A stretch of 48,380 nt of DNA from Mycoplasmatota bacterium (GCA_022763805.1 JALERC010000085.1:1-48380); one strand, 5' to 3'. Counted from the stretch's first letter, positions 1 through 10,777 are shown. Made by a program: numbers and translations. The notes: a model not told the origin generated them from the sequence alone.

Positions 1-183
1 AGTGCTGGTGCTAACAAAATCGCTGTTATCAAATTAGTAAGAGAAATCACTGGTTTAGGTTTAAAAGAAGCTAAAGAAGTTGCTGATAATGGTGGAACTG
101 TTAAAGAAAAAGTATCTGCTGATGAAGCTGCTGAATTAAAAGCTAAATTCGAAGAAGCTGGCGCTACAATCGAATTAAAATAA
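1..183 (+). CDS. rplL: Ribosomal protein L7/L12, C-terminal part (5' end outside window)
   Basis: The first 60 codons, read from base 1, give the conserved C-terminal domain of L7/L12, the stalk protein that recruits translation factors to the 50S subunit. Visible hallmarks are [20 protein letters not shown] and the ending GATIELK followed by TAA. The start lies upstream of the window. It is followed by the rsmC-like gene and rpoBC, the usual Bacilli order. Identification is by direct reading of the translated motif. Confidence 0.95.
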   Translation, partial: SAGANKIAVIKLVREITGLGLKEAKEVADNGGTVKEKVSADEAAELKAKFEEAGATIELK

Positions 184-196
184 TTAATAATATAAC

Positions 197-232
197 TTTA
201 AGCCTGTACTAAAAATGTAGTATGGGCTTAAA
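197..232 (+). promoter_or_regulatory. 14-bp RNA hairpin between rplL and the rsmC-like gene
   Basis: Arms 197–210 and 219–232 pair over 14 bp with two G·U pairs and an 8-base loop. No T-run follows, so it is not a standard intrinsic terminator. In this position it could be a processing site, an mRNA stabiliser or a partial attenuator between ribosomal-protein and RNA-polymerase genes. Function is inferred. Confidence 0.5.
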
Positions 233-256
233 CTCGTATATAAAGGAGGCGAAATT

Positions 257-841
257 ATGAATCATTATTTTACTGATAATACAGATTTAAAACATAATAT
301 CTGTGAAAAAAAGGTATCAATAAATGGTCATGATTTCGTTTTTTTTACTGATAATGGAGTATTTTCTAAAAATGGACTAGATTTTGGTACACGTTCTCTT
401 TTAGAATCATTACCTGATTATATTCGTGGTGATGTTCTAGATTTTGGATGTGGTTATGGACCTATTGGAATTTACTTAAAAAAAATTTTCAACTGTAATG
501 TTGATATGATTGACATAAATAATAGAAGCATAGAACTTGCTATAAAAAATGCTTTACAAAACAATGTTAATGTTAACGTATTTAATAGTAATATTTATGA
601 AAATGTTACAAAAAAATATGATTTCATTATAACTAATCCACCCATTAGAGTTGGTAAAAAAATTTTATATCAAATTTTATTTGATGCTAAAGACCATCTT
701 AAGGATGGTGGACAAATTTGGCTTGTTATTAACAAGGACCAAGGTGCTAAATCTTTACTTAAAGATTTAAATAAGCAATACAAAGCAGAACTAGTTTGTA
801 AAAATAAAGGATTTTATATTATTTGCGCCCAATATAATTGA
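257..841 (+). CDS. RsmC-like class I SAM-dependent rRNA methyltransferase (YbxB type)
   Basis: A 194-residue Rossmann methyltransferase. The SAM-binding motif LDFGCGYGPIG lies near residues 61–71, and the N6/N2-methyltransferase signature NPPI is near residue 126. The family methylates guanines of 16S rRNA (RsmC makes m2G1207 in E. coli). Bacillus subtilis carries a homologue, YbxB, at the same place between rplL and rpoB, which supports the call. It is shorter than E. coli RsmC because it lacks the duplicated N-terminal domain, as in Gram-positive members. The start is fixed by AAGGAGGCG 8 bases upstream of the ATG. Exact target base is not shown by sequence. Confidence 0.88.
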   Translation: MNHYFTDNTDLKHNICEKKVSINGHDFVFFTDNGVFSKNGLDFGTRSLLESLPDYIRGDVLDFGCGYGPIGIYLKKIFNCNVDMIDINNRSIELAIKNALQNNVNVNVFNSNIYENVTKKYDFIITNPPIRVGKKILYQILFDAKDHLKDGGQIWLVINKDQGAKSLLKDLNKQYKAELVCKNKGFYIICAQYN

Positions 842-856
842 CTATTAGACATATCT

Positions 857-906
857 TTGTTAAAATAATATATTGGCGACATATACTTTTTTTGCGTTGT
901 ATATGT
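857..906 (+). promoter_or_regulatory. Candidate promoter and inverted repeat upstream of rpoB
   Basis: TTGTTA (857–862) and TATACT (882–887) are separated by 19 bases, a poor but possible sigma-A promoter. The -10 overlaps the left arm of an inverted repeat (879–886 with 899–906, 8 bp, 12-base loop) that would also fold in the rpoB leader RNA. It could be regulatory; evidence is weak. Confidence 0.3.
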
Positions 907-939
907 AGACGTTAAAATTTAGTTTATAGGGGTGAAAAA

Positions 940-3900
940 GTGGCTTATACAGTTAAAAAATTTGGTGATCACCGTGAAAGACGTAGTTACTCAAAATCAG
1001 AAAACGCTATTGAATTAAACAATTTATTGGAAATTCAAAAAAAATCTTATGACTGGTTCATCCAAGAAGGTATTTCTGAAGTTTTTGATGATATTTTCCC
1101 AGTTGAAAGTTTTACAGGTAATTTATCATTAGAATTTGGAGATTTTTCTTTTGACGAACCACGTTATTCAATCAAAGGTTGCAAAGAAAGATATGCAACT
1201 TATGCTTCTCCATTAAAGGTAGAAGCTAGATTATTCAATCATGAAACTGGAGAAGTAAAAGAACAAGAAATTTACTTGGGAGACCTTCCAATAATGACAG
1301 AATCAGGAACATTTATTATAAATGGTGCTGAACGTGTTATTGTTTCTCAATTAGTTCGTTCTCCATCTGTATATTTTGGAAAAGAAATAGATAAGAAAAA
1401 TGGTAAATCTATTATTACTTCACAAATTATACCTAATCGTGGTACTTGGTTAGAATATGAAACTGATGCTAGAGATAACATCTATGTTCGTATCGATAGA
1501 ACTCGTAAAGTTCCTATAACAACATTACTTAGAGCTTTAGGTTTATCTAGTGATGAAGATATCTTTGATTTATTTGGAGAAGATTCTTACTTAGAAAGAA
1601 CAATCGAAAAAGATACTAATAAAAACACAGATGAAGCATTAATTGATATTCATTCAAAATTAAGACCAGGAGAACCTTCAACTTTAGATTCTGCTAAGAA
1701 CCAATTAATCACAAGATTCTTTGATTCATTTAGATATGATTTAGCTAAAGTTGGTCGTTATAAATTCAACAAAAAATTAAATGTAGTTGATCGTTTATTT
1801 GGAAACGTATTAGCTGAAAATATTATTGTTGATGGTGAAGTTGTAGTTCCAGAAAATACTGTTATTGATCACAAAGTACTTGATACTTTAAGACCAATCT
1901 TAAAGAATGGATATGGGGTAAAAGAAGTATTAATTAATGAAGAACTAGATTCTTATAATAAAGTTCAAATTGTTAAAGTATACTCAAAACTAAATCCTGA
2001 AAAAGTTATTAATGTTATTGGAAATGATCAAACTATTGATGTAAGACATTTAACAATTTCAGACATCTATGCAACTGTTTCATACTATTTAAACTTACTT
2101 GAAGGAGTAGGTAATTATGATGAAATAGACCACTTATCAAATAGACGTGTTCGTCAAGTTGGTGAGTTATTACAAAACCAATTCAAGATTGGTATGTCTC
2201 GTATTGAAAGAGTGATAAGAGATAGAATGTCTACTCAAGAAACTGTAGATGTAACTCCAAAAACATTAATCAATATTAGACCACTTACTGCTGCTATTAA
2301 AGAATTCTTTGGAAGTAGTCAGTTATCACAATTCATGGATCAAACTAACCCAGTTGCAGAATTAGCAAACAAGAGAAGACTTTCTTCTTTAGGACCTGGT
2401 GGTTTATCAAGAGATAGAGCTGGTATGGACGTTCGTGACGTTAATTCATCACACTATGGCCGTTTATGTCCTATCGAATCACCTGAAGGACCAAACATTG
2501 GGTTAATTACTGCATTAGCAAGTTATGCAAGAATAGATGATTATGGATTCATTATGACTCCATATAGAAAAGTAGTAGACAAAAAACTTACAGATGAAAT
2601 AGTATATATGACAGCTGATGAAGAATTAGATCATTATATTTCACAAGCTACTATTAAATTAAATGAAAATAAGGAAATTGTAGAAGATAGATTACCTGTT
2701 CGTTTCCGTGGTGAAAACATTATCGTTTCTGCTGATAAGATAGATTATGTTGACGTTTCTGCTCAACAAGTTGTATCTATTACAACTCAAGGTATTCCAT
2801 TCCTTGAACACGATGATGGTAAACGTGCACTAATGGGTTCAAACATGCAACGTCAAGCAATTCCATTATTAAAAGCTGAAGCACCATTAGTAGGAACAGG
2901 TGTAGAAGCTATATCTGCAAAAGATTCAGGTGCAGTTGTTATCTGTAAAGGTGACGGTGTAGTTGATTATGTAGATGCTAAAAAAATAGTTGTTAAAACT
3001 TTAAATGGTTCTGATACATATTACTTAAATGGTTATGAAAGAAGTAATGCTGGTACATGTTATCATCAAACTCCAATCGTAAGAGTAGGAGATTCTGTTT
3101 ATGCTGGAGAAGTAATCGGTGATGGACCATCAACTGATAAAGGTGAAATGGCTCTTGGTAGAAACGTTAGAGTTGCATTTATGAACTATAATGGATATAA
3201 CTATGAAGATGCTGTTATCTTAAATGAAAGACTAGTTAGAGATGATGTTTATACTTCAATACATATTGAAGATTATCAAATTGAATGTCGTGATACTAAA
3301 TTAGGACCTGAAGAATTTACAAGAGACATTCCAAATGTTGGGGATGAAGCTCGTAAAAATCTTGATGAAAATGGTATCGTTCGTATTGGTACAGAAGTTA
3401 ACGATGACGATATCTTAGTAGGTAAAGTTACTCCAAAAGGTGTTGCTGAACTTACTAGTGAAGAAAAATTATTACATGCTATTTTTGGAGAAAAGACTCG
3501 TGAAGTAAGAGATACATCTCTTCGTGTTCCACATGGTGGTGGAGGTATTGTACACGATGTTAAGATATTCACTAAAGAAGATAGTGATGAACTACCTGCT
3601 GGTGTTTCAAAAATGGTACGTGTTTATATAGCTCAAAAACGTAAAATAAGTGTTGGGGATAAAATGGCTGGACGTCATGGTAATAAAGGGGTTATCTCAT
3701 TAGTATTACCAAGTGAAGATATGCCATATACTGAAGATGGTGAACCAATCGATATTCTACTTAATCCACTAGGAGTTCCATCTCGTATGAACATTGGACA
3801 AATCCTAGAAATGCATTTAGGTGCAGCTGCTAAAAAATTAGGTATTTATGTTGCTACTCCAGTATTCGCTGGTGCTAATCGTGAAGAAATAATTGATGCA

Positions 3901-4563
3901 TTAAAAGAAGCTGGACTTGATGAAGATGGTAAAACTGTATTATATGATGGTAGAACAGGTGAACCATTTGATCATAGAGTTGCAGTTGGTGTAATGTATA
4001 TGATTAAACTACACCACATGGTTGATGATAAGCTTCATGCTCGTTCAACTGGACCTTACAGTTTAGTTACACAACAACCATTAGGTGGTAAAGCTCAATT
4101 CGGTGGACAAAGATTTGGAGAAATGGAAGTTTGGGCATTGTATGCTTATGGTGCTGCTAATGTACTTCAAGAAATGATGACTATTAAGTCAGATGACGTT
4201 GTAGGACGTGTTAAAGTTTATGAAGCATTAGTTAAAGGTAATCCAATTCCAAAATCTGGTGTACCAGAATCATTTAGAGTATTAATTAAAGAATTCCAAG
4301 CATTAGGACTTGATATTACAGTTCTTAATGAAGAAGGTAAATATGTTGAATTAAAAGAACTTGAAGAAAGTGAAAAAGATTCATATTTATCAAATGATGA
4401 ATTAGAAAAAGTATCAGAATCAGTTGAAATTTCAGATAATAATATTGATTCAGAAGATGATGATTTTGATGATTTAGACGAAGATGATGAAGACGAATTT
4501 GGAGATTCATTAGATGATTTAGAATTCGACATAGATAGTTTAAAAGAGGGGGATGAGGAATAA
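940..4563 (+). CDS. rpoB: DNA-directed RNA polymerase subunit beta
   Basis: The 1207-residue beta subunit of RNA polymerase, full length for the family. The start is GTG, preceded by AGGGGTG. The rifampicin pocket is clear: [10 protein letters not shown], then [12 protein letters not shown], then the fork-loop region [12 protein letters not shown]. At the position equal to E. coli His526 the residue is Asn (residue 477 here, codon 2368–2370), which may reduce rifampicin binding. The last ~60 residues are an unusually long Asp/Glu-rich tail. The stop codon overlaps the rpoC start by one base (TAATG), so the two subunits are translationally coupled. Confidence 0.99.
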   Translation: MAYTVKKFGDHRERRSYSKSENAIELNNLLEIQKKSYDWFIQEGISEVFDDIFPVESFTGNLSLEFGDFSFDEPRYSIKGCKERYATYASPLKVEARLFNHETGEVKEQEIYLGDLPIMTESGTFIINGAERVIVSQLVRSPSVYFGKEIDKKNGKSIITSQIIPNRGTWLEYETDARDNIYVRIDRTRKVPITTLLRALGLSSDEDIFDLFGEDSYLERTIEKDTNKNTDEALIDIHSKLRPGEPSTLDSAKNQLITRFFDSFRYDLAKVGRYKFNKKLNVVDRLFGNVLAENIIVDGEVVVPENTVIDHKVLDTLRPILKNGYGVKEVLINEELDSYNKVQIVKVYSKLNPEKVINVIGNDQTIDVRHLTISDIYATVSYYLNLLEGVGNYDEIDHLSNRRVRQVGELLQNQFKIGMSRIERVIRDRMSTQETVDVTPKTLINIRPLTAAIKEFFGSSQLSQFMDQTNPVAELANKRRLSSLGPGGLSRDRAGMDVRDVNSSHYGRLCPIESPEGPNIGLITALASYARIDDYGFIMTPYRKVVDKKLTDEIVYMTADEELDHYISQATIKLNENKEIVEDRLPVRFRGENIIVSADKIDYVDVSAQQVVSITTQGIPFLEHDDGKRALMGSNMQRQAIPLLKAEAPLVGTGVEAISAKDSGAVVICKGDGVVDYVDAKKIVVKTLNGSDTYYLNGYERSNAGTCYHQTPIVRVGDSVYAGEVIGDGPSTDKGEMALGRNVRVAFMNYNGYNYEDAVILNERLVRDDVYTSIHIEDYQIECRDTKLGPEEFTRDIPNVGDEARKNLDENGIVRIGTEVNDDDILVGKVTPKGVAELTSEEKLLHAIFGEKTREVRDTSLRVPHGGGGIVHDVKIFTKEDSDELPAGVSKMVRVYIAQKRKISVGDKMAGRHGNKGVISLVLPSEDMPYTEDGEPIDILLNPLGVPSRMNIGQILEMHLGAAAKKLGIYVATPVFAGANREEIIDALKEAGLDEDGKTVLYDGRTGEPFDHRVAVGVMYMIKLHHMVDDKLHARSTGPYSLVTQQPLGGKAQFGGQRFGEMEVWALYAYGAANVLQEMMTIKSDDVVGRVKVYEALVKGNPIPKSGVPESFRVLIKEFQALGLDITVLNEEGKYVELKELEESEKDSYLSNDELEKVSESVEISDNNIDSEDDDFDDLDEDDEDEFGDSLDDLEFDIDSLKEGDEE

Positions 4564-7500
4564 TGGATGCAAATAATTTTGAAGGATTAAAAATTGCTAT
4601 TGCCTCACCTGAAAAAATCAGATCATGGTCTTATGGTGAAGTAAAAAAAGCTGAAACTATTAACTATCGTACTCTTAAACCTGAAAGAGATGGATTATTC
4701 TGTGAAAAAATCTTTGGACCTACTAAAGACTTTGAATGTTCTTGTGGTAAGTACAAAAGATTAAGATATAAAAATATTATATGTGATAGATGTGGTGTAG
4801 AAGTTACACGTGCTAAAGTTCGTCGTGAACGTATGGGGCATATTGAACTTGCTACTCCTGTATCTCATATTTGGTTCTTTAAGGGCATCCCATCAAGAAT
4901 GGGTCTTGTCCTTGACATGAGCCCTCGTGAACTTGAAGAAGTTTTATACTTCGTTTCATATGTAGTTCTTGATCCAGGACCAACTCCACTTGGAAAAAAA
5001 GAAACTATTTCTGATAAAGAATATAGAAGTTACTATGAAAAATATGGTAATACTTTCAGAGTAGGTATGGGTGCTGAAGCAATTAAAGAATTACTTGAAC
5101 AAGTAAATTTACAAGAAGAAGTAGATAAAATCAAAGCTGAAATTGAAGAAATTAAAGATTCATCAAGTCAAAAAAGAATACGTTTAATTAAACGTTTAGA
5201 TGTATTAAATGCGTTCTTAGAATCAGGAAATAAACCAGAATGGATGATTATTACAGCACTTCCTGTAATTCCACCTGAATTACGTCCTATGATTCAACTT
5301 GATGGTGGTAGATTTGCTACTTCAGATTTAAATGATTTATATAGACGTGTTATTAATCGTAATAATCGTTTAAAGAAATTAATGGATTTAGGTGCACCAT
5401 CAATCATTATTCAAAATGAAAAACGTATGTTACAAGAAGCAGTTGATGCATTATTTGATAATGGTAGACGTGGACGTAACATAACAGGTGCAGGAAATAG
5501 ACCTTTAAAATCTTTATCAAGTATGCTTAAAGGTAAACAAGGACGTTTCCGTCAAAACTTACTAGGTAAACGTGTTGACTATTCTGGTCGTTCTGTTATC
5601 GTAGTAGGACCTACATTAAAAATGTATGAATGTGGTATTCCTAAAGAAATGGCTTTAGAATTATTCAAACCACATGTTATTAATGGATTAGTTTCAAAAG
5701 AAATAGCAAGCAATATTAAAGCTGCTAAGAAAATGATTGAAAATCAAGACCCACGTGTTTGGGATATTGTAGAAGAAAAAATTAAAGAACACCCAGTTAT
5801 GCTTAACCGTGCTCCAACTCTACATAGACTTGGTATTCAAGCATTTGAACCAAAATTAATTGATGGTAGAAGTATTCGTCTTCATCCACTTGTTTGTGGA
5901 GCATTCAATGCGGACTTCGATGGAGACCAAATGGCTGTTCACGTTCCAATTAGTGAAGAAGCACAAGCTGAAGCTAGATTATTAATGTTAGGTGCTAATA
6001 ACATTCTTTCTCCTAAAAATGGAGATCCAGTTGTTACACCAGGACAAGATATGGTTCTTGGAAACTATTACATAACTATGGAAAAAGCAGGGGAACCTGG
6101 AGAAGGTAGAGTATTTAAAAATCCTAATGAAGCATTAATGGCTTATGAAAGAAGAGAAGTTACTTTACATTCACGTATAGCAATTCCTGCTAAAAACTTT
6201 AAATATAAATTATTCCCAGATGAATATTTAGATAAATATTTAGTTACTACAGTTGGAAAATTAAAATTCAACGAAATATTCCCAGATACATTCCAATACA
6301 TTAATGATGGAAGTGCTGAAAATATTGAAAGAGTAACTCCTAAAAAATATTTCTTACCAATGGGAACTAATATTAGAGAAGCTATTAAAGAAATGCCTTT
6401 AGTAGATCCATTCCCTAAAGGTGTATTAAATAAACTTATAGCTCAAATATATAAAAGATATCATACTACTGAAACATCAATTATGCTTGACAAGTTAAAA
6501 GATTTAGGTTTCAAATATTCTACTTTATCTGGTATTTCAATTTCAATTGCAGATATCAAAAGTTCAGAAAAGAAACCAGAAATCGTTGCTACTGCTCAAG
6601 CAAATGTTGATAAAGTAAATAAACAATATAAACGTGGTTTAATTACAGATCGTGAAAGATATGAAAAAGTTGTAGATATTTGGATGAAAGCAAAAGCAGA
6701 AGTATCTGCAGAACTTTCTGAAAGATTGAAAAATGATAAAGACTCATCAATAAGTATAATGACTAATTCTAAAGCACGTGGTGATTTAGGTTCTTATACT
6801 CAATTAGTTGGTATGCGTGGATTATTTAACACTCCATCAGGTGATTATGTTGAAATCCCAGTTATATCATCATTCTCAGATGGTATTACAATTTCAGAGT
6901 TCTTTATTTCTACACATGGTACTCGTAAAGGTGCCGTAGATACAGCCTTAAAAACTGCCGATGCAGGTTACTTAACTCGTCGTTTAGTTGATGTATCTCA
7001 AGATATAATTGTTAAAGAAGATGATTGTGGAACTCAAAACTTTGTAAATGTTGAAGCATTTGTTAAAGATGACGGTACAATTGTTGAAACATTATATGAT
7101 CGTATCTTAGGAAGATTTACTGGAAAAGCTGTATTAAATCCTGAAACTAAAGAAGTTATTGTTGAAAAAGATACTTATATTACTGAAAACTTAGCTGATA
7201 AAATTATTAAGGCTGGTGTAACTAGTGTTCCTTTAAGAACAGTATTAACTTGTCGTACAGAACATGGTGTATGTCAAAAATGTTATGGACGTAACCTTGC
7301 TACTGGATCAATTGTTGAAACTGGTGAAGCTGTTGGTATTATGGCTGCTCAATCAATTGGTGAACCTGGTACACAATTAACCATGAGAACGTTCAATACT
7401 GGTGGTGTTGCCGGAGATGATATTACTCAAGGGTTACCTCGTGTTCAAGAATTATTTGAAGCACGTAATCCTAAAGGTAAAGCTACAATTTCAGAAATTA

Positions 7501-8195
7501 ATGGTATTGTTAGTAAAATTGAAGATCATAATGGTCAATATAGTATCTTTATTAAAAATGATACAGAAACTCGTGAACATATTTCTAACTTTGGAGCAAA
7601 ATTACATGTTGAACTTAATGAAGAAGTACATGCAGGTCAAAGACTTACTGTTGGAGCTATCAACCCTAAAGAATTACTTGCTGTTACAGACCCATTAACT
7701 GTTCAAGAATATATTGTATTTGAAATTCAAAAAGTATACCGTTCACAAGGTGTTGACGTTTCAGATAAACACGTTGAAATTATTGCTAAACGTATGATTT
7801 CTAAAATTAAAATTGTTAATTCAGGAGATTCATTATACTTACCTGGTACAATGGTTAACATTAATAAATTTGGTGATTTAAATAAAGAACTAATTATTAA
7901 TGGTAAACGTCCAGCTACTGGTCGTCCAGTATTATTAGGTATTACTAAAGCTTCACTTGAAACTGATTCATTCTTATCAGCTGCTTCATTCCAAGAAACT
8001 ACACGTATCTTAACTGATGCTGCAATTCATGGAAAAGTTGACCACTTAGAAGGATTAAAAGAAAATGTTATCATCGGTAAATTAATTCCTGCTGGTACTG
8101 GTTATAAAAAATATAAAAAAGCAGATTATGAAGTAGAATTAGATATCATGAATGAAGAACCTTTAGAAGCTCTTGAACAAGAATTAATGAACTAA
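4563..8195 (+). CDS. rpoC: DNA-directed RNA polymerase subunit beta'
   Basis: A 1210-residue beta' subunit, full length. The N-terminal zinc-binding cluster (CSCGKYK … CDRCGVEVT) is present. The catalytic magnesium loop NADFDGD lies at residues 449–455, with all three Asp residues kept. The bridge-helix/trigger-loop area ([20 protein letters not shown]) and the second Cys cluster ([13 protein letters not shown]) follow in order. It starts on the ATG that overlaps the rpoB stop, and is followed at once by an intrinsic terminator, so it ends the rplL–rsmC-like–rpoB–rpoC operon. Confidence 0.99.
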   Translation: MDANNFEGLKIAIASPEKIRSWSYGEVKKAETINYRTLKPERDGLFCEKIFGPTKDFECSCGKYKRLRYKNIICDRCGVEVTRAKVRRERMGHIELATPVSHIWFFKGIPSRMGLVLDMSPRELEEVLYFVSYVVLDPGPTPLGKKETISDKEYRSYYEKYGNTFRVGMGAEAIKELLEQVNLQEEVDKIKAEIEEIKDSSSQKRIRLIKRLDVLNAFLESGNKPEWMIITALPVIPPELRPMIQLDGGRFATSDLNDLYRRVINRNNRLKKLMDLGAPSIIIQNEKRMLQEAVDALFDNGRRGRNITGAGNRPLKSLSSMLKGKQGRFRQNLLGKRVDYSGRSVIVVGPTLKMYECGIPKEMALELFKPHVINGLVSKEIASNIKAAKKMIENQDPRVWDIVEEKIKEHPVMLNRAPTLHRLGIQAFEPKLIDGRSIRLHPLVCGAFNADFDGDQMAVHVPISEEAQAEARLLMLGANNILSPKNGDPVVTPGQDMVLGNYYITMEKAGEPGEGRVFKNPNEALMAYERREVTLHSRIAIPAKNFKYKLFPDEYLDKYLVTTVGKLKFNEIFPDTFQYINDGSAENIERVTPKKYFLPMGTNIREAIKEMPLVDPFPKGVLNKLIAQIYKRYHTTETSIMLDKLKDLGFKYSTLSGISISIADIKSSEKKPEIVATAQANVDKVNKQYKRGLITDRERYEKVVDIWMKAKAEVSAELSERLKNDKDSSISIMTNSKARGDLGSYTQLVGMRGLFNTPSGDYVEIPVISSFSDGITISEFFISTHGTRKGAVDTALKTADAGYLTRRLVDVSQDIIVKEDDCGTQNFVNVEAFVKDDGTIVETLYDRILGRFTGKAVLNPETKEVIVEKDTYITENLADKIIKAGVTSVPLRTVLTCRTEHGVCQKCYGRNLATGSIVETGEAVGIMAAQSIGEPGTQLTMRTFNTGGVAGDDITQGLPRVQELFEARNPKGKATISEINGIVSKIEDHNGQYSIFIKNDTETREHISNFGAKLHVELNEEVHAGQRLTVGAINPKELLAVTDPLTVQEYIVFEIQKVYRSQGVDVSDKHVEIIAKRMISKIKIVNSGDSLYLPGTMVNINKFGDLNKELIINGKRPATGRPVLLGITKASLETDSFLSAASFQETTRILTDAAIHGKVDHLEGLKENVIIGKLIPAGTGYKKYKKADYEVELDIMNEEPLEALEQELMN

Positions 8196-8196
8196 T

Positions 8197-8226
8197 AAAA
8201 GATAGTTTAAATACTATCTTTTTTTT
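8197..8226 (+). terminator. Intrinsic terminator after rpoC
   Basis: A 10-bp stem (8197–8206 with 8213–8222) with a 6-base loop runs into an uninterrupted T-run. It lies directly after the rpoC stop. Confidence 0.85.
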
Positions 8227-8234
8227 GATATAAT
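8226..8234 (+). promoter_or_regulatory. Extended -10 promoter (TGATATAAT) for the CYTH gene
   Basis: TGATATAAT begins on the last T of the rpoC terminator; no good -35 is visible. Transcription would start close to 8241, right at the Shine-Dalgarno GGTGAT, giving a leader of only about 10 bases. Confidence 0.55.
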
Positions 8235-8250
8235 AATTATGGTGATGTAT

Positions 8251-8820
8251 ATGAAGGAAATAGAAATTACAATGCAACTTTTAGAAAATTTAGATACAGC
8301 AAAACAAAAATTAGCTAATTTTAATTTTGTTGGTGAAGAAAAAATTATGGATACATATTTTTATGATCCTAATAAATTTAGTTCTATGCCAACTAAAGAT
8401 AAAGAATTAGGGGAATGTTTAAGACTTAGAAGTAAGAATCAAAAAATATATGTATCATATACAATAGATAAATACGACGAAGAAGGAAATTGGTTATATG
8501 CACAACATTTTGAAACTGAAGTTCCAAATGTACAAGCTGCTTTATCACAATTTAATCAAGCTAATTTAAAAGAAATGATGACTATAAGAAAAATAAGAAA
8601 TCATTTTACAAATGGAAACTATGAAATATTTATCGAAAATGTAGAAGCGCTTGGAAACTTTATTGAAATAGAAAAAATAATAAATGATGATAGAGATATC
8701 TTAGCACTTAAAAAAGAAATGAAAGAATTTGCAGGAACATTAAATATCCAAATGAGTGATGTATTAAAAACAGGAAAACCTGAAATGATGTTAAAAAAAT
8801 TAAATTTAGATGTAAAGTAA
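8251..8820 (+). CDS. CYTH-domain protein (triphosphate tunnel metalloenzyme / class IV adenylate cyclase-like)
   Basis: A 189-residue protein of the CYTH superfamily, whose members bind triphosphates and divalent metal in a beta-tunnel. The N-terminal signature is present but altered: family ExExK reads EIEIT here (Glu3, Glu5, Thr7), so the usual Lys is Thr. Other typical pieces are LRLRS near residue 50 and the late strand FIEIEKI. I chose ATG 8251 because GGTGAT lies 4 bases before it; the in-frame ATG at 8239 sits upstream of that Shine-Dalgarno. It stands alone between two terminators. The substrate (inorganic polyphosphate, thiamine triphosphate or a nucleotide) cannot be told from sequence. 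Confidence 0.8.
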   Translation: MKEIEITMQLLENLDTAKQKLANFNFVGEEKIMDTYFYDPNKFSSMPTKDKELGECLRLRSKNQKIYVSYTIDKYDEEGNWLYAQHFETEVPNVQAALSQFNQANLKEMMTIRKIRNHFTNGNYEIFIENVEALGNFIEIEKIINDDRDILALKKEMKEFAGTLNIQMSDVLKTGKPEMMLKKLNLDVK

Positions 8821-8843
8821 AAGAGAGTATATACTCTCTTTTT
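8819..8843 (+). terminator. Intrinsic terminator after the CYTH gene
   Basis: An almost fully palindromic hairpin (stem AAAGAGAG / CTCTCTTT around TATATA) ends in T5. Because both sides are A- or T-rich, it could work in either direction. Confidence 0.8.
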
Positions 8844-8931
8844 ATCATACTCTGACATTATCATTTATCTCAAATTTATTATTGTTCATTTTAAGTACCC
8901 CCATATAAAAATAATAGTGTATATATAGACA

Positions 8932-8975
8932 CAAAAAAAGAAAATTTCAAATCTTAATATAGATTCATTTTCTTT
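8932..8975 (-). terminator. Intrinsic terminator for the amidoligase-like gene (minus strand)
   Basis: On the minus strand a 9-bp stem (plus-strand arms 8937–8945 and 8967–8975) is followed by a T-run (A-run at 8932–8939 on the plus strand). It overlaps the 3' end of the coding region. The 8846–8931 stretch before it shows nothing clear. Confidence 0.6.
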
Positions 8976-9748
8976 TCTTTACCATATTCTCCATTCAATT
9001 GTTTATTAAAATAATACTTACTTTCATCATTATTAAAAATCATATTAGATAATTCATCTGAATTTAAAAATTCATCTTTTTTAAATAAGTATTCAATTAA
9101 TTCTTTATTTTCAATATTATTACAATACATAAATAGGGATGCAAAAAATTCAATATTATTTAACCATATTTCATAATTTAATGTTCCATTAGGAGTTCTT
9201 ACTTCAAGGGTATTTTTGATGCAATTGTTCGTAACATAATTATATAGATTTAGTCCATTATTTTTATGAAACGTTCTAAAATATCCTATACCAATTGCTC
9301 TATTATCATAACATTTTATAAGTGATTTAAGAGTATTTCCTAGTTCATGAGCATAAGTGTGATAATCTTTTCTTAGTTTATCACAATCACATTTTGAAAA
9401 TTCATATATTACTGGTTCAGATAAATACCACATTTTAAGCATTGTTGAAAAATTTTCTTTAGATACAATTGAATTATCAAAATGAATATGTGCTCCTTCA
9501 TTTCCTTTTATATAACCTTTATACATATTAATTAATTCTAAACATTGTTTTAATTCATTAATTTTTTCAACTGTTAATATAGGACTAATTGCTTCTTTTA
9601 TATTAGAAATACAACTATCATATTCTATTTTAAATTCACTGTTCATTTTATTTTTTTGATTATTTATTTCTTTAATGTTATATGGAGAATTAAACTCTAT
9701 TTCACATCCAAATTTAATATCATTACTTATATTAATATTTTCACGCAT
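8954..9748 (-). CDS. Putative amidoligase (COOH–NH2 ligase, glutamine-synthetase fold)
   Basis: A 264-residue protein with the marks of the amidoligase family related to glutamine synthetase: FGCEIEF near the N-terminus (metal/ATP-binding Glu pair), GAHIHFD in the middle and LEVRTPNGTL toward the C-terminus, followed by a helix rich in aromatic residues. Known members are predicted to join carboxyl and amino groups on peptides or cell-wall units. The start ATG (9748) follows GAGGTGA; an earlier in-frame GTG is part of that site. It is a single gene with its own promoter and terminator. The usual partner enzymes of this family (gamma-glutamyl cyclotransferase, glutamine amidotransferase) are not nearby. 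Function inferred from motifs only. Confidence 0.75.
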   Translation of the reverse strand: MRENINISNDIKFGCEIEFNSPYNIKEINNQKNKMNSEFKIEYDSCISNIKEAISPILTVEKINELKQCLELINMYKGYIKGNEGAHIHFDNSIVSKENFSTMLKMWYLSEPVIYEFSKCDCDKLRKDYHTYAHELGNTLKSLIKCYDNRAIGIGYFRTFHKNNGLNLYNYVTNNCIKNTLEVRTPNGTLNYEIWLNNIEFFASLFMYCNNIENKELIEYLFKKDEFLNSDELSNMIFNNDESKYYFNKQLNGEYGKEKKMNLY

Positions 9749-9771
9749 AAAAATCACCTCATATGCACGAT

Positions 9772-9780
9772 ATTATAACA
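9772..9780 (-). promoter_or_regulatory. Extended -10 (TGTTATAAT) for the amidoligase-like gene
   Basis: The minus strand reads TGTTATAAT 23 bases upstream of the start codon; no recognisable -35 lies at 17 bases. Confidence 0.5.
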
Positions 9781-9801
9781 TATAATTGAAAAAAAAAGAA
9801 A

Positions 9802-10755
9802 TTACTCTTTATCAAGCAATTCTTTAATCTTTTCAGTATTTTTAAAATTAACTTTAGCAATATCGTTTAATTTTTCAAAACCATATTTTTTAACAATTTT
9901 AACAGCCACATCATCAACGGCAGTTCCAGCACCTTTAGGAATTAAAGTGTTTATATTTTCACAAATTTTTGCAAATTCTTTAATAAAAATGTATCTGCTA
10001 ATTAATGATGCACAAGCAACACTTAAACATTTATCTTCAGCTTTTGTCATAAAGGTAACGTCTCTAACAACATTAGATGTTGCTTTTAAATAATTATAAT
10101 AGACATACTTTTCTGCAAATTGATCTACAACAATATAATCATAATTATAACCTTTAAGCTTTAAATTCATAAGAACTTTATTATGTAGTATAGCTTTAAG
10201 TTTATTCATATTATAACCATCTTTAAATCTTTTATTATATTCGCTATTAGATAATACTAAAGTAGAATGATCTATTTTTTTATAAAATTTTGGTACTACT
10301 TCTAATATTTTTTCGTCTGTCATTTTTTTTGAATCTTTTATTCCAAGTTCTTCTAAAAAAGGAATATCTTCTTTTTTAACATAAGCTGCTGTTACAACAA
10401 TTGGGCCAAAATAATCACCTGTACCAACTTCATCAGAACCGATTGTAGTAAAATTATAAACTGATGGGTCATTATTTTCTTTTTTCTTTTTATCATCTTT
10501 TTTATCTTCACTATTAGTGACTTCTAATTTTTTTGTAGGATTATTTCTTCTTTCCATTTCCATCCATAATTTAGCACTTAAATCAGCATCTCTTCCTTGA
10601 AAAACAGCTTTTCCCGATTCATATAATGTAACTACTGTATCAGCATCATCTGCTTGAAAAACAGCATATGGTGGAGTTTTAGGACGTTTAAAATCTTCAA
10701 AGAATTCTTGCATTTCATTCTTAGTTTTTTCACATACTTTTAATGTTATAGTCAT
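9802..10755 (-). CDS. rnhC: Ribonuclease HIII
   Basis: A 317-residue RNase HIII, the Gram-positive type that removes RNA from RNA:DNA hybrids. The N-terminal TBP-like substrate-binding domain (about residues 1–75, including AVFQADDADT) is joined by a Lys/Asp-rich linker to the catalytic domain, which opens with IGSDEVGTGDYFGP. Asp108 and Glu109 are the expected metal ligands; DSKKM and VACASLISRY follow. The true start is ATG 10755, preceded by GGAGGTG. It is divergent from cvpA, the same pairing (rnhC near cvpA) seen in Bacillus. Confidence 0.95.
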   Translation of the reverse strand: MTITLKVCEKTKNEMQEFFEDFKRPKTPPYAVFQADDADTVVTLYESGKAVFQGRDADLSAKLWMEMERRNNPTKKLEVTNSEDKKDDKKKKENNDPSVYNFTTIGSDEVGTGDYFGPIVVTAAYVKKEDIPFLEELGIKDSKKMTDEKILEVVPKFYKKIDHSTLVLSNSEYNKRFKDGYNMNKLKAILHNKVLMNLKLKGYNYDYIVVDQFAEKYVYYNYLKATSNVVRDVTFMTKAEDKCLSVACASLISRYIFIKEFAKICENINTLIPKGAGTAVDDVAVKIVKKYGFEKLNDIAKVNFKNTEKIKELLDKE

Positions 10756-10777
10756 ATAGCACCTCCAAATATATTTT

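Noticed and set aside
3276..4532. Minus-strand ORFs opposite rpoB (98, 104 and 61 residues)
   Set aside because: They lie wholly inside rpoB. The Ser-rich one mirrors the acidic tail codons; no Shine-Dalgarno or motif supports them.
7402..7698. 98-residue plus-strand ORF inside rpoC
   Set aside because: Out-of-frame shadow of the conserved rpoC sequence; composition is the repetitive Leu/Lys/Val pattern expected from the frame shift.
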